DNA of 64,000 nt, taken from Zingiber officinale. Taxonomy: Eukaryota > Streptophyta > Magnoliopsida > Zingiberales > Zingiberaceae. Location: contig NC_056001.1 of the NCBI RefSeq assembly GCF_018446385.1, positions 9,170,672 through 9,234,671 on the forward strand. Direction: 5' to 3'. The position numbers and the translations under genes were made by a program. Below, one piece after another: positions 49,722 to 61,260 of this stretch (positions within the stretch are counted from its first letter, which is position 1; every line of letters begins with the position of its first letter). The notes beneath the pieces are model-generated. The model saw only the letters and a list, made by a program, of their open reading frames with translations, was not told where the DNA came from and searched no databases.

Positions 49722-50378
49722 ATGACTGGTCGCTATGTACGACAACATGAACTGTGGGAGGAGATCAAGAAGCTGGAATATGACCCGGATCATGGAGTCG
49801 GTAGGCTTATTGGTCGACTCGATTGGTTGTTCTGGAATCTTGAGCAAGAAGGGTATCCAGTCCAGGAAACAGAAAGAAGATGGTATCTGGTTTATTCATT
49901 ATCGGAACATCTAAGGCAGATAACATTCTAACTTTGGGATGATTCTGATGGGCACATCTCATATTCAGAGATGTGCAGACAGTTGCTTCATTTGGAATGG
50001 GGTCCTGATAAATCTGAAGAGAATCCAGATCCCGAAAATATGGACCTCGAAGAATCTGAGGAGGATCCATAAATGGATTCTGAAAATTTAGAGGAGGATC
50101 CAAATCTCGAAGAATTTGAAGATGATCCGGAAATGAACCTCGAAGGATTTGAAGAGGATCCAGAAATGGATCCTGAGGATTCCGAGGAGGATCTAGAGAT
50201 GGATCCAGAAGAATCAGAGGAGGATCCTCAAGAGTGCGTAGAAGATCCAGAAATAGATCTGATGGATACATCTGAGGCTGATCCACCCATCATAGAATCC
50301 GGGATGAACGGGATGCAATTACCCACTGCTTTAATATTTATCCTAGTGGGAGTAGTGCTAGCTTATCTAGTCTATTAG
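49722..50378 (+). other. Leader frames of the outer Copia element: gag-like piece and acidic-repeat piece with hydrophobic tail
   Basis: Two separate plus-strand frames. The first (49722-49931, 69 aa) contains GRLIGRLDWLFWNLEQEGYP and ERRWYLVYSLSEHL, patterns like helices of Copia gag proteins. The second (50073-50378, 101 aa) consists of about eight acidic units of the type EEDPEMDPEESE and ends in a hydrophobic stretch, ALIFILVGVVLAYLVY, that looks like a C-terminal membrane anchor. I do not know this arrangement from Copia elements, where gag is normally the first gene. It could be captured host sequence or a lineage-specific extra gene. It is part of a fossil element. Confidence 0.5.
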
Positions 50379-50761
50379 TGTTCTGTTTACTGTCGTTATG
50401 TATGAACAGTGTTAGCTTATCTAGTTTTGAGTAATGTAATAATTTCTGTTGTTTTGTATGAACAGAATTATATAATAAAAGTTATGTTATATGTTAACTA
50501 ACTTGGAAACGATTCGTTCATTTCATGATATGATTAGTTCATATAAATATGATTCGTTCATATTAAATGATTCATTCATTAGTTGGGATATGTGTAATAT
50601 AATTGATCAGTGTTGATTAGATTAGAACATACAAATGATGAGTGGAAACAATGTTATCACTTGATTTTGTAAACTAACTCTAATTTACACTGAGCCAATA
50701 AATAGTTGCACATATATGAATTACACTGAAATAATAAATAATTTGTTTATTTATGTAGATC

Positions 50762-53680
50762 ATGGCAACTAAAAATATCATAGCTGAACCGGTTGATGGT
50801 TCTACAGCACAGCACAGACGTGACCTTGATGCCTATAGGGTATGGAAAAGGAAGGACTCTATTGCTAAGGGAATATTGATTAGTTCAATGGTGGATGACC
50901 TGATGTTTGAATATGAGCCATTACCATCAGCTCATGCAGTCTGGGTAGCCCTTAGAGAGAAGTACAGTGGAGTCAGTCTGAGTAAGCTCCGTCAGCTAAT
51001 TATCAAGTTTGATAGTTATAAAAAGCGCTCGAATGTTACCATGGCCCAACATCTCAGGGAGATGGGTAACATGATTTGAGAGCTTAAGACTGCTGGTTAT
51101 ACGTTACCGATGAACAACAGGTTCAGGCAGTTATCTGTTCCCTTCCTGATTCTTAGGAAACGATGAAACAGAACCTGACCCATAGTGAGAGTATCAAGAC
51201 TTTCACTGATGTCTCACCCCATGTGGAACTTGAGGCGGAGAGGATTGAATCCGCAAGGATTTCGGGTCAAGCTTTTGTAGCTGAAGGTTCTGGTTCCAAG
51301 AATAAGAACAAGTGGTTTAAGAAAGGAAAGGGGAAAGGAAAGGAGGCTAATGTTATTGCTGCGAAAAACCAAGTTAAGAAGAAAGGAAAGAAATATGGAC
51401 AAAAACCTAAGAGTAGGTTGACTTGCTTCAACTGTGGCAAGAAGGGTCATTTTGCTCGGGATTGTACTGAGCCTAAAAAGGTAGATCCATTTTTGCCTTC
51501 TTTCCACGAGCAATATGTTGCAAGTATAGTGTTGTTAGCTGATTCGTATCCTTTGTGGATTGTAGATTCAGGAGCAACGAACCACGTAGCTCGTGATCGA
51601 GCTACATATGTGGAGTACCGTCGGGTACCAACTGGCAACAAATGGATATATATAGGAAACAATGCAAGAATTGAAGTCAAAGGAATTGACACTTGCTAGC
51701 TCAACCTACGTGGTGGAGGCACCTTGTTTCTACATGATGTCCTGTACGCTCCTGAGATTCGACGGAATCTGGTTTCCGTTATTTGTTTTCTTGATTTAGG
51801 TTATAATGTAAATTTTTATAGTCTTTGTGTGGAACTTCGAATTAACTCTGTGTTAATTGGGTATGATTTTGTAACAAATGATTTTATGGTTCTTGATGTA
51901 GAACCAAATAATAATGATGGTTGTTTTTCAAACATTGCTCTTACTAGTAATGCTGATGTTAATGATGAAATTTGGCATGCTAGATTAGGACATATAGGAC
52001 AAGAACGAATGAATAGATTAGCTAAGGAGGGCCTATTAGGCACTCATGCTAAGATTAACTTGTCTATATATGAGCATTGTCTTGCGGGAAAGACGACTAG
52101 AAAACCATTTGGCAAGGCTATTAGGGCTGAATCACCATTGCAATTAATTCATTCGGATATTTATGGTCCAATGAATGTGAAAGCTAGAAATGGAAGTTCT
52201 TATTTCATTACATTTATCGATGACTTCACACGTTTTGGTCATGTGTATTTGATTTCTCACAAATCTGAAGCATTAGATTGCTTTATTCGTTACTTGAACG
52301 AAGTTGAGAATCAATTGAAACGTAAGATTAAAATCTTGCGCACTGACCGTGGAGGAGAATATTTGTCTGATCAGTTCAAGACAATGTGTAATGAGAAAGG
52401 GATTATTAGACGGCTAACTATCCCTGGAACTCCACAGCAAAATGAGGTTGCTGAAAGAAGAAATAGGACTCTTCTTGAAATGGTTAAGTCTATGATGGCG
52501 CATGCTAATTTTCCAATCTCCTATTGGGGAGATGCATTATTAGTTACGACCTATATACTTAACAAAGTACCATCAAAGTCAGTTCCATCTACCCCACATG
52601 AATGTTGGACAGGCAGAAAGCCGAATTTGAGTAATCTGAGATCTTGGGGGTCAGCTGCCTACGTTCATGATAAAACTCACGAATATGGAAAATTAGGACC
52701 CAGAGGTAAGAAGTATATCTTTATAAGGTACTCTGAGACTTCTAATAGTTATGTTTTTATTGGTGAGCGACAAGATGGAACCATCTCTGAAATAGAGTCA
52801 AGAGATGCTACTTTTCTAGAAACTGAGTTCCCAACACGAGGTGAAGTTGATAAGACAATTCCTCTATATGAGATAGAGGAGGAGGATAATGTTCCTTTAT
52901 CAACAGATCAGGAGATGCTTGAATCTAGTCAACCGAGTGGAAGTAATTTGCCACTGAATGAGTCAGTTTCTCAACAGTTTTCTAGAAACTGAGTTCCCAA
53001 CACGAGATGAAGTTGATAAGACAATTCCTCTATATGAGATAGAGGAGGAGGATAATGTTCCTTTATCAACAGATCAGGAGATGCCTGAATCTAGTCAACC
53101 GAGTGGAAGTAATTTGCCATTGAATGAGTCAGTTTCTCAACAGTCTAACCTTCGAAGAAGTAGTCGTCAGATTATTCCTTGGAGAAGGTTTGATATTGAG
53201 AATGAGGCATTGATGGTTCTCCCAGTTGACGATGAGAAACCTCGAACAGTTGAGGAAGCTTTGAGAAGCTCAGTTAGAAAAGAATGGAAAATTGCAATGG
53301 ATGAAGATATGGAGTCAATGAGAAAGAATCAAGTTTGGAATTTAGTCGATCTTCCTCCGGGCCGAAGGGCTATTGGGAATAAGTGGATTTTCAAAGTAAA
53401 GAGGAAAGCAGATGGATCGATTAATCGATACAAAGCTCGATTAGTTGCAAAAGGATATACCCAAATGGAGGGTATTGACTTTGAAGAGACATTTCTCCCC
53501 AGTTGTAAAGTCTGTGTCAATACGTGTCATCCTAGCTATCGTAACACAATATGACATGGAATTACATCAGATGGATGTAAAAAGTAAAAACGGCTTTCCT
53601 TAATGGTAATCTTGACGAAGAAATCTATATGGTACAACCAGAAGGTTATGTTGCTGAAGGCCAAGAGAAAAGAGTATATA
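50762..53680 (+). mobile_element. gag-pol region of the outer Copia element
   Basis: In order: gag (from 50762; KKRSNVTMAQHLREMGNMI), a CCHC nucleic-acid-binding knuckle (CFNCGKKGHFARDC, near 51425-51466), aspartic protease (WIVDSGATNH, near 51560), integrase with HHCC-type (HARLGHIGQERMNRL) and core (HSDIYGPM...FIDDFTR...RTDRGGEY) motifs between about 51970 and 52600, and the beginning of reverse transcriptase (WIFKVKRKADGSINRYKARL near 53380-53440). This order, with integrase before reverse transcriptase, is diagnostic of Copia. It is a broken fossil with several disruptions. Confidence 0.9.
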
Positions 53681-56040
53681 GACAAGGGAAAAGAGTATCT
53701 CGAGAAAAAAGATGATTCGGATGATGAAAGAAATAATGTAAACAATGATCCTCCCAAAGATGATGATTCTATAACCTCGAGGATCTTAAGGCATCATCAA
53801 GATCATCCTATTAATCAAGTAGTTGGAGATATTGCACAAGGGGTAAGGACTAGATAATACTTTAGAGATCACACTAGTCAAATTGCTCTAATATCACAAC
53901 TTAAACCAAAAACAATTGATGACACTTTACTTGATACGGATTAGATTCTAGCAATGCAAGAAGAGTTGAATCAATTTGAAAGAAGTGATGTATGGGAGTT
54001 GGTTCCAAGACCAAATGATAGTACAATTGTTACAACAAAATGGGTCTTTAGAAACAAGTTAGATGATCAAGGGAGAGTCATTAGGAATAAGGCTAGGTTG
54101 ATAGCTAGGGGTTTCAATCAAGTAGAAGGACTTGATTATGATGAAACATATGTTCCGGTAGCACGATTAGAGTCCATTCGGATACTATTAGGATATGCGG
54201 CCTATATGAGGTTCAAACTTCATCAAATGGATGTCAAATCGGCTTTTCTAAATGGATTCATTAAGGAAGAAGTTTATGTAGAGCAACCACCCGGATTTGA
54301 AAATATAGATTATCCAAACCATGTTTATAAACTTAAAAAGGCATTATATGGGTTAAAACAAGCTCCCCGGGCTTGGTATGAGAGACTTTCATTTTTTTTT
54401 TAATTTCTAAGGGCTTTAGGAGGGGAACAATTGATCCAACATTGTTTTTAAATTCTAAAGATGGAGACATTTTCGTTGCCCAAGTCTATGTTGATGACAT
54501 CATTTTTGGCTCAACAAATAATGACCTTATTCATGATTTTATCAAACACATGGAAAGTGAGTTTGAAATGAGCCTAGTTGGAGAATTGAGTTTCTTTTTG
54601 GGATTACAAGTCAAACAAACTAATGAGGGAACCTATGTTTACCAATCCAAATTCACTAAAGAACTTATCAAGAAATTTGGGTTGGAAAATGCAAAAGGAG
54701 CAACTACCCCTATGGGGACAAACACCAAGATAGATAGTGATCAAGAAGGAAAATTAGTGGATCCAAAGCAATATAGGAGCATGATTGGTAGTTTGCTATA
54801 CCTAACCGCTAGTAGACCGGATATATTATTCGCGGTAGGAATGTGTGCAAGATACCAATCATGTGCTAAAGAGTCACATTTAGTAGCAGTAAAAAAAATT
54901 TTGAGATACATCAAGAACACTCTTAATGTGGGGCTTTGATACTCTAGAACTAGAAATTTTGACTTAATTGGGTATACCGATTCTGATTATGCGGGTTGCA
55001 AATTGGATAGAAAGAGTACTAGCGGTGGATGTTAATTTCTTGGACCTTCTCTTGTAAGTTAGAGTAGTCAAAAACAACCTTGTGTAGCATTGTCCACGAC
55101 TGAGGCCAAGTATATGGCAATGGGTGGTTGTGTAGCCCAATTGCTTTGGATGATGCATACCTTAGAGGATTATGAGCTATATTATTCCAAGGTCAAGGTC
55201 TTATGTGATAATGTGAGCACCATTAATTTAACCAAAAATCCGGTACATCACTCTAGAACAAAGCACATTGAAGTGAAGCATCATTTTATTAGAGATCATG
55301 TGGCAAGAGGAGACATTGAACTACTTTATGTTGAATCTAAATCAAATCTTGCTGATATTTTTACCAAGCCTTTACCCGAAGTAGAGCTCACCTTTATTAG
55401 GAGAAAAATTGGTATGTGTCTTGTAGAATAGTGAGTATAGCATTACATGCTTTCACATCACCTTATGAATTTCCCTTTTTTGCATCTCACAATAGACCTA
55501 AGGATCCTTGCTTGTGTACTTCTTTAATTAGATATCATGGGAGATGATTAGGATGATGTTGTTGGTTCAACATGTTTGTCATGATACATGACTGTGAGCC
55601 AATATGACATCTAGTCACATTGATCCTTAATTGAACCAATCATTGGGAAGGCTTGTGCAAAATTAATATGTACATAGCTCTTTGAACATGATTGGATATT
55701 TCCTTAAAAGATACAAGTATCATACCCTATTGTATGTAATTCAAGATGATGTGGCAAAATACCATATAAACACATGCAAGAAAGGAACTTTGTTCTAACA
55801 TAGGTACATCAACTATAGGAAAGTCCTAATTGGAACTTTCACTCAAGGATATACTACATAATCTAACTAGTTTTGAAGCTTGTGTCAATCTTGGGATCTG
55901 TGATAGACATATTTTTATGTATATTTTTCCCAAGTAGACATGATTCAAATAGACCTCTCCACAAAATTTGAGATTTTTTTGAGGTCTGTAGAATTATCAG
56001 CGAGTTTCTGAAATTCGGATCAGAATTGGGCTAATATTGG

Positions 56041-56160
56041 TATCAGTCGATTGGTGCAGATACCAGTCGACTGGTAACAGTAAATTTTACGAACAGAATG
56101 GTTCTGTATGTTTCTGTTTTAGGTACCAGTCGACTGATATGTACATCAGTGGACTGGTCC
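56041..56160. repeat. Paired ACCAGTCGACTGGT palindromes before the envelope-like region
   Basis: Four copies or near copies at about 56041-56056, 56061-56076, 56123-56139 and 56144-56159, arranged as two pairs with centres about 20 bases apart. A TTTATATC motif follows at about 56167. Confidence 0.8.
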
Positions 56161-56197
56161 TCGCGTCTTTATATCTTTCCGCGCGACAGGCGGCCTA

Positions 56198-57680
56198 ATG
56201 GAAACCCTAGTTCCTTCTGTCGCCTGCGTTCCAGAGCAGTTCGTCGACGTCTCTTGTCTTCTCCGGCCTCCTAAAACTCATCTTCTTCCTCAATCTGCCC
56301 TTATCTTCCCTCGTTGCCCATTTTGTTTCTTCTGCTACCTCTCGACGACAGTCCGTTCATCTCCTCACCACAACTGCTTCTTACTCAGTCCCTCTTCGAT
56401 TTCTTGGCTATGGAACGAATGTAATTCTTCTCACACGTTTTCCTCAAGTTCAGTTGTGATCTAAACCCTAATGCTTTGTTGTTCTATGTTTGTTCTTTCT
56501 CTCTTCATTTGGGGTTGCATTTGGATCATATGCATTGCATTACTACATTTAGGGTTATGCAAAAACGCAGGGCTGGTGAGGGGACCTCCCAGCAGTCCGC
56601 TCTCATTCCCTCGGCAGATCGATTTCGTTCTGAAGCCGCACGGCAAGGGTTCGCGAATACTGATTTCGCTATAATGCCCTGTCGGTATCTGAATCAGACT
56701 TATTTTACTGAGATTGTACCAGATATCATAGACACTATTCTATACTTTGGGTTGGATAAGTTAGTGCATTGCATGCATATGGTAAATCTGGATGTGTAAG
56801 GAATTCTACAACAATCTGCATCCTAGTGCTAGCGGAGGTCGTGCATGGGTGTCTCGTGTAGGTGGTGTCGACATTGAGTTCACTCCCAGCATTCTCCGAT
56901 CTTTCTTAGAGTGTCGGGCTTCTGATAGCTCCTTTACTTGTTTTCCTACGGTTGTTGAGCCCTTCACTGATTCATTCTCTCATTTGTCGGTCGAAGTGAT
57001 ACATCAGTATTACTTTAATGCCCCCCGAGCTCCTCTGCGGCGCATCTTCGATGCCACACGCATGTCTGCCCGCAATAACATTCTTTATAAGATTGTTATT
57101 GCGTGTATTTTACCCATAGTCACTAGGGGCAAGCCAAGATTCGGCTACCCCATCTGGTCATGATGTATGCTTTGGAGCACCGGCTCAACATCGACATCGC
57201 CCTTCAGGTCTTTGAGTCCATCTTGCACTTCTCTAGTCCTATCCATGGGAAGTTGTACATGTCTTACTGCCACCTCCTGGCTTTTTTCTTTGCATCTCGG
57301 CATATAGATGTCATGAGGGGTCAACAACATCAATTATCTAAGGACTATGATCAGGTCGGAGCCCGCCAGCTATCTCTTGCAGGGATTGAGAGACACCAGG
57401 GGGTGATGGTATGGCGTGCTCAGGCGGCGGATGATTCTGACGATGAGGAGGAGGCGGACGTACCTGCTCCTGCACTGGCGCCGGATCCAGCTCCTATGAC
57501 TGTCGAGGCTCGATTGACTCAGCTGGAGGAGACAGTACACCAGGGGTTTCAGGTGTTTCCTGGGTTCCGGCAGGATTGGACTGCTTCTCAGCAGCGTCAG
57601 GCAGAGGTGTATGTGATGCTGTAGCGCTGGGATCTGACATACCAGGCTCCTCCCCCTCCTCCTTCCAATGATGATCACTA
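56198..57680 (+). other. Envelope-like / putative plant transposon protein region of the Sirevirus-like element
   Basis: Sits between pol and the LTR, where Sireviruses carry an additional gene. Plus-strand pieces include FYNNLHPSASGGRAWVSRV and GVDIEFTPSILRSFLECR, RMSARNNILYKIVIACILP and an acidic, Pro-rich end (DSDDEEEADVPAPALAPDPA). These resemble the plant transposon-associated domain seen in retroelement third genes. It is a fossil with a few disruptions. The function is unknown even in intact relatives. Confidence 0.55.
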
Positions 57681-58198
57681 GGATGTTGCTTCTGAGTTTT
57701 TAGTTAGTGTCGAGATGTGTTTTGGTTTCGATAGTGATATCTTTTGTTTATCTCGAACACTTGGTTTCCTGACTATGATGGGTGCATGTTGTTCTGACAT
57801 TATGTGACTAACGTTTATTATTTGCTGCTGCTTCTCTATTTCTCTATTGCTGGTTTGTGAGTTCCTCTATATTCGGCTGTGTCTTCTCTTATTTTCTGTC
57901 ATGTGTCCCTATCTATCTCTTGCTCTTAGAGGATATCCTGGATTCAGGGGGAGTTGTTAGCATACTTCTTTATCTTTTTGTTGTGTGTCAAAAAGGGGGA
58001 GACTTGGATGGTTTCAGTTAGATATTTTGTATGTTTACGCTTCATTCATGCCTTATGTTATATGTAGATACTTTGTATGCTTATGCTTCATTCATGCTTC
58101 ATGTTATATGCTTCGTGGATATAATCATGTCTTATAGTTATGGAATATTTGAAGGCCTAACTTAAACAAATTTTGTCAAACATCAAAAAGAGAGAGAT

Positions 58199-59189
58199 TG
58201 TTGGAGCAATCTTGCTCAAGACATTACTCATTGTTGATGTTTGATTAAATTAGTTTAAGTTGGACATTAATTGTGATCTAACATAAGTATTGAGTGAGCA
58301 GATATGAAGAGAAGACCAAGTATGAAGACTTGGCAAGGAAAGTTCCGGAGGTGCGATCTATTGACAAAATAGAGACTTAGCATAACAAAGCCAAAGGTAG
58401 ACCTTGAAGGCAAGCGCAAGGATGAGGAGTCATGGAGACGGAAGCATCCTAAGGGCGCAAGGTTGAGGGAAGGTGCTTGGAGGCATGAAGTCTAAGCTAA
58501 GGAAGTAATTCAAGTGTGTAAAATAATGTATATCTAAAACTGTACGTTTGCTGTAAATTTCAAAGATATAAGGTACCAGTCAATTGGTACCCACACCAGT
58601 CGACTGATACCAAGACAGAATAAACAGAAGGTCAGCAGACAGATTGGAGTTAATCACCAGTCGACTGGTATGAGTACCAGCCGACTGGTAGATGACCGTT
58701 ATGAAGTGGCGGCTCAAAATCTCATCAAATCTTTAGTGTCGTTGAAGCCCATCAGTCGACTGATAGGTATACCAGTCGACTAATATCGGGAAAACTATAA
58801 AAGCAACTTTTAGAGCTTGGAGAAACTACTACTGTTCAAAAACTGAAAAAGTCCTCATCAAGTGATCTTCAAGTCTACAGATATTCACTCTCTTCGTTCT
58901 GATCCTAATCTTCATTTTGTAAAGAGGAAGAAAAGATTGTGTAAGGGTTTCTTCACCTTCGATTGTAATTAGAGAAGGAGAAGTTTATAGTGGAGCTTGA
59001 TTGTGTGAGTGTGTGCCTTGGATTAATCACCTCAAGGAGGTGGAGACCAAGTAAACAAAGGGAGTTAGGATTGCTTTCTTGTTTTCTTGTTTGTTCATTT
59101 CCTTCCATTCTCTTCCACTAACAAGTTGTAGGTCAAAAATCGAAGAAAGGCTATTCACCCCCCTCTAGTCAAACGCAAAGATCCTATCA
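58199..59189 (+). repeat. LTR of the Sirevirus-like element
   Basis: Begins TGTTGGAGCAATC directly after a purine tract (AAAAAGAGAGAGAT) and ends ATCCTATCA, about 0.99 kb. It has six copies or near copies of the ACCAGTCGACTGGT palindrome between 58573 and 58785, followed by a TATAAAAGC box at about 58796. Its partner LTR is not in this window. Confidence 0.7.
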
Positions 59190-59879
59190 ATGGCTATAGA
59201 TGATTCGGTCTATGGAGCATAACTAGGAAAGCGACTGATTAGAATGAATGGATTCTAGCTAAAAAGGAAGATTAAGATTGATTTACATCTGTGACATTTA
59301 TTCACTGGTACCAGTTACATTTTTAGTTCAGTACATAAAATGTAATTGTGAATAATTTGTTTGATTGGAGATGTTGAACATGCTCTTAACATATGGTCAA
59401 TATGAGGGATTAGAGATGTTCATGATGATGTAAATAATTTAATCTGGGGTAAAGGCAAGCCATTTATGTTTTTGATTCGTTCTATGGACATTTATGTCTC
59501 TGATTTGTTCTATGGAGCAGCTAAGTAAGGTGTGACAATCTTCTTAGCAATTGAATGCTCACTGTAGTTGCTGTCGCACGAACCATTTTCCCTAATGTAT
59601 GGAATGGTGTTCTGATCTGGTCTTTGTGACTTGATCCTTATAAAGTCTGTGTGACTTATTTGGTCTTTGTGACTAAATTTTGCTTTGGTCTTCGTGACTT
59701 ATTTGGTCTTTGTGACTAAATTTTGCTCTGTCTTCGTGACTTGATCCTCATAAAGTCTACGTGACTTATTTAGTCTTTGTGACTAATTTTGCTTTGGTCT
59801 TCGTGACATGATCACCTTGTAGTCTATGTGACTGACATGGTCTATGTGACCATATGGATTGACTTGGACGAATAGGAGA
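59190..59879 (+). repeat. 3' region of the outer Copia element with GTCTTTGTGACT repeats
   Basis: The first 400 bases show no structure. From about 59620 to 59862 there are about a dozen copies of GTCTTYGTGACT, alternating with TTATTTGGTC and AAATTTTGCT spacers, ending just before the 3' LTR. Non-coding. Confidence 0.7.
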
Positions 59880-60288
59880 TGTTAAACATTGCATCAGTTG
59901 CAACGTCGGGAAGATGAAGGGGTGCCCATTCACCTTCATCTTCCTCCATTGAAAGCTGCCATCAAGGCATCGGTTTGTAACCGATGTCTTGCTTGATATA
60001 TATGATGCCGTCCAAGGCAATCAGAAGGAGAGATCGAGGTGAGCTGAAGCTTCACGAAGGTGATCAGAGAGCAATCGTGATTAGAGGTGTGCGAGCAAAG
60101 GGAGAGCATCCAGAGTTTGGGATTTGGCTCGTGAACCTTGAAGTGCTTTCCGGCAACTCTGTGATCGTGCTTCTGACAGCGGCAATCTTTTCATCGACCG
60201 GCGTCTTCAGTTGCGGTTCTTCTGGAGATCACTGTGAGTGGTTATCGCATTATTTATATTTTGTTTCATGCTCTCAAAACTACCAACA
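59880..60288 (+). repeat. 3' LTR of the outer Copia element
   Basis: 409 bp, same length and ends as 46591-46999. Confidence 0.9.
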
Positions 60289-61260
60289 ATTGAGGGCATC
60301 GATGAATGAACCATTAATGTGTTTAGCGCAGATGCTAATTTCGTCGTTAATCGTCTAGTGACAACGAGGATCGGTGAGAAGATCTTTTGGAGCCTGGCTG
60401 AGATCAGAAAGAAAAAAGGTTATAGTGATGGCCAGAGGTTTCCTAACGCAGTCACTCTGACACTCCAATTAGTTTTCAATGAAGGTAGATGAAAAATAAC
60501 GTAAAAGAGCTTAGGGTTTTTTTGATGCATTTTTGCATGTACCTACAGCTGCCAGAGTAAGGCTACTTTTATCGAGCAACGACTAATTATCACATTCTTG
60601 ACGTATCCCGAGATCCACGCAAGCGTTATCCTTTTTTCCTAAAATAACCTGAAATCTCAAGATCCACGTCTGTGTTATCCACTTTTCCCAAAATAACTCG
60701 AGATTCACGCGTGTGTTATCCACTTTTTTTTTTCAAAATAAATAGCGGCGTTGTCCCCATTTCGGACGAAACAATCATGTTTCCCATGATCTTCCGAGAA
60801 TAACAGCTACGCGGATTATTTTCAACAGGTCACCCCTTATTGTTCCTGGTTGAGGGCTATTCGGAGTTAAGGATGACCCGAGGGTCGAGAGTGTCATGGA
60901 GTCGGGGGGTGTCGCTGAGTCGGGCAGCGACATGGAGATGGACAACCCAAAGTCGAGAATGTCATGGAGTCAGGGATGCCACCGAGTTAGTGGCGACTTA
61001 CAGACAGACGACCTAAGATCAAGAGTGTATGGAGTTGGGGACGACGTCGAGTCTGGAGGCGACTTGCATACGGATGACTCGGGGTCGGGAGTGTCATGGA
61101 ATTGGGAACCTCGGCGAGTCGAGAGGCAACTTGGAGATGGACGACTAGGGGTCGGGAGTGTCATGAAGTCGGGGATGCCACTGGGTTAGGAGGAGACTTG
61201 CAGACGGACGACCCAGGGTCGGGAGTGTCATGGAGTAAGGGTTGCAGGTAAACGAGGCTG
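60289..61260. repeat. GC-richer repeat tract with two tandem arrays
   Basis: At 60601-60735 a unit of about 50 bp recurs three times (GAGATCCACG...GTTATCC.CTTTTCCCAAAATAAC). From 60866 to about 61240 a unit of 66-68 bp recurs six times with the core GGGTCGGGAGTGTCATGGAG; core starts are near 60891, 60959, 61025, 61091, 61158 and 61225. Compositionally this looks like LTR sequence, but no LTR ends were found. The open frame through it is a by-product of the repeats. Confidence 0.75.

Larger units (their letters stand above)
53681..59189 (+). mobile_element. Partial Sirevirus-like Copia element nested in the outer element, fossil
   Basis: From about 53681 the sequence switches to a second Copia lineage: MQEELNQFERSDVWELVPRP, KWVFRNKLDDQGRVIRNKAR, SAFLNGFIKEEVYVEQPPGF and LKKALYGLKQAPRAWYERL (reverse transcriptase, about 53950-54400), YVDDIIFGSTN (about 54490), and RNase H (about 54960-55431, STTEAKYMA...HIEVKHHFIRD). 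An envelope-like region (56198-57680), purine tracts CAAAAAGGGGGAG (57988-58000) and an LTR (58199-59189) follow. This order is that of Sireviruses. The upstream LTR and the gag, protease and integrase parts are not present in this window. The left junction is approximate. It is broken, with several disruptions. Confidence 0.8.
46591..60288 (+). mobile_element. Outer Copia LTR retrotransposon (13.7 kb including nested insertions), fossil
   Basis: LTRs at 46591-46999 and 59880-60288 are both 409 bp, start TGTTAAACATTGC and end CTAYCAAYA. A primer-site-like ATGATATCAGAGC follows the first LTR at 47000, a variant of the Copia TGGTATCAGAGC. Hand comparison of the LTRs gives roughly 33 differences, about 8 percent, mostly transitions, so an insertion a few million years old is plausible. 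Parts on the plus strand: leader with a nested solo LTR (47384-49070), an acidic-repeat region (49722-50378), gag and pol sequences (50762 to about 53680), a second partial Copia element (about 53681-59189) and a repeat-bearing 3' region. It is broken in several places. No matching target duplication was seen at the outer ends. Confidence 0.85.

Noticed and set aside
60896-61189. A 97-residue plus-strand frame rich in Gly, Ser and Asp
   Set aside because: It lies wholly in the 67-bp tandem array and has no domain.
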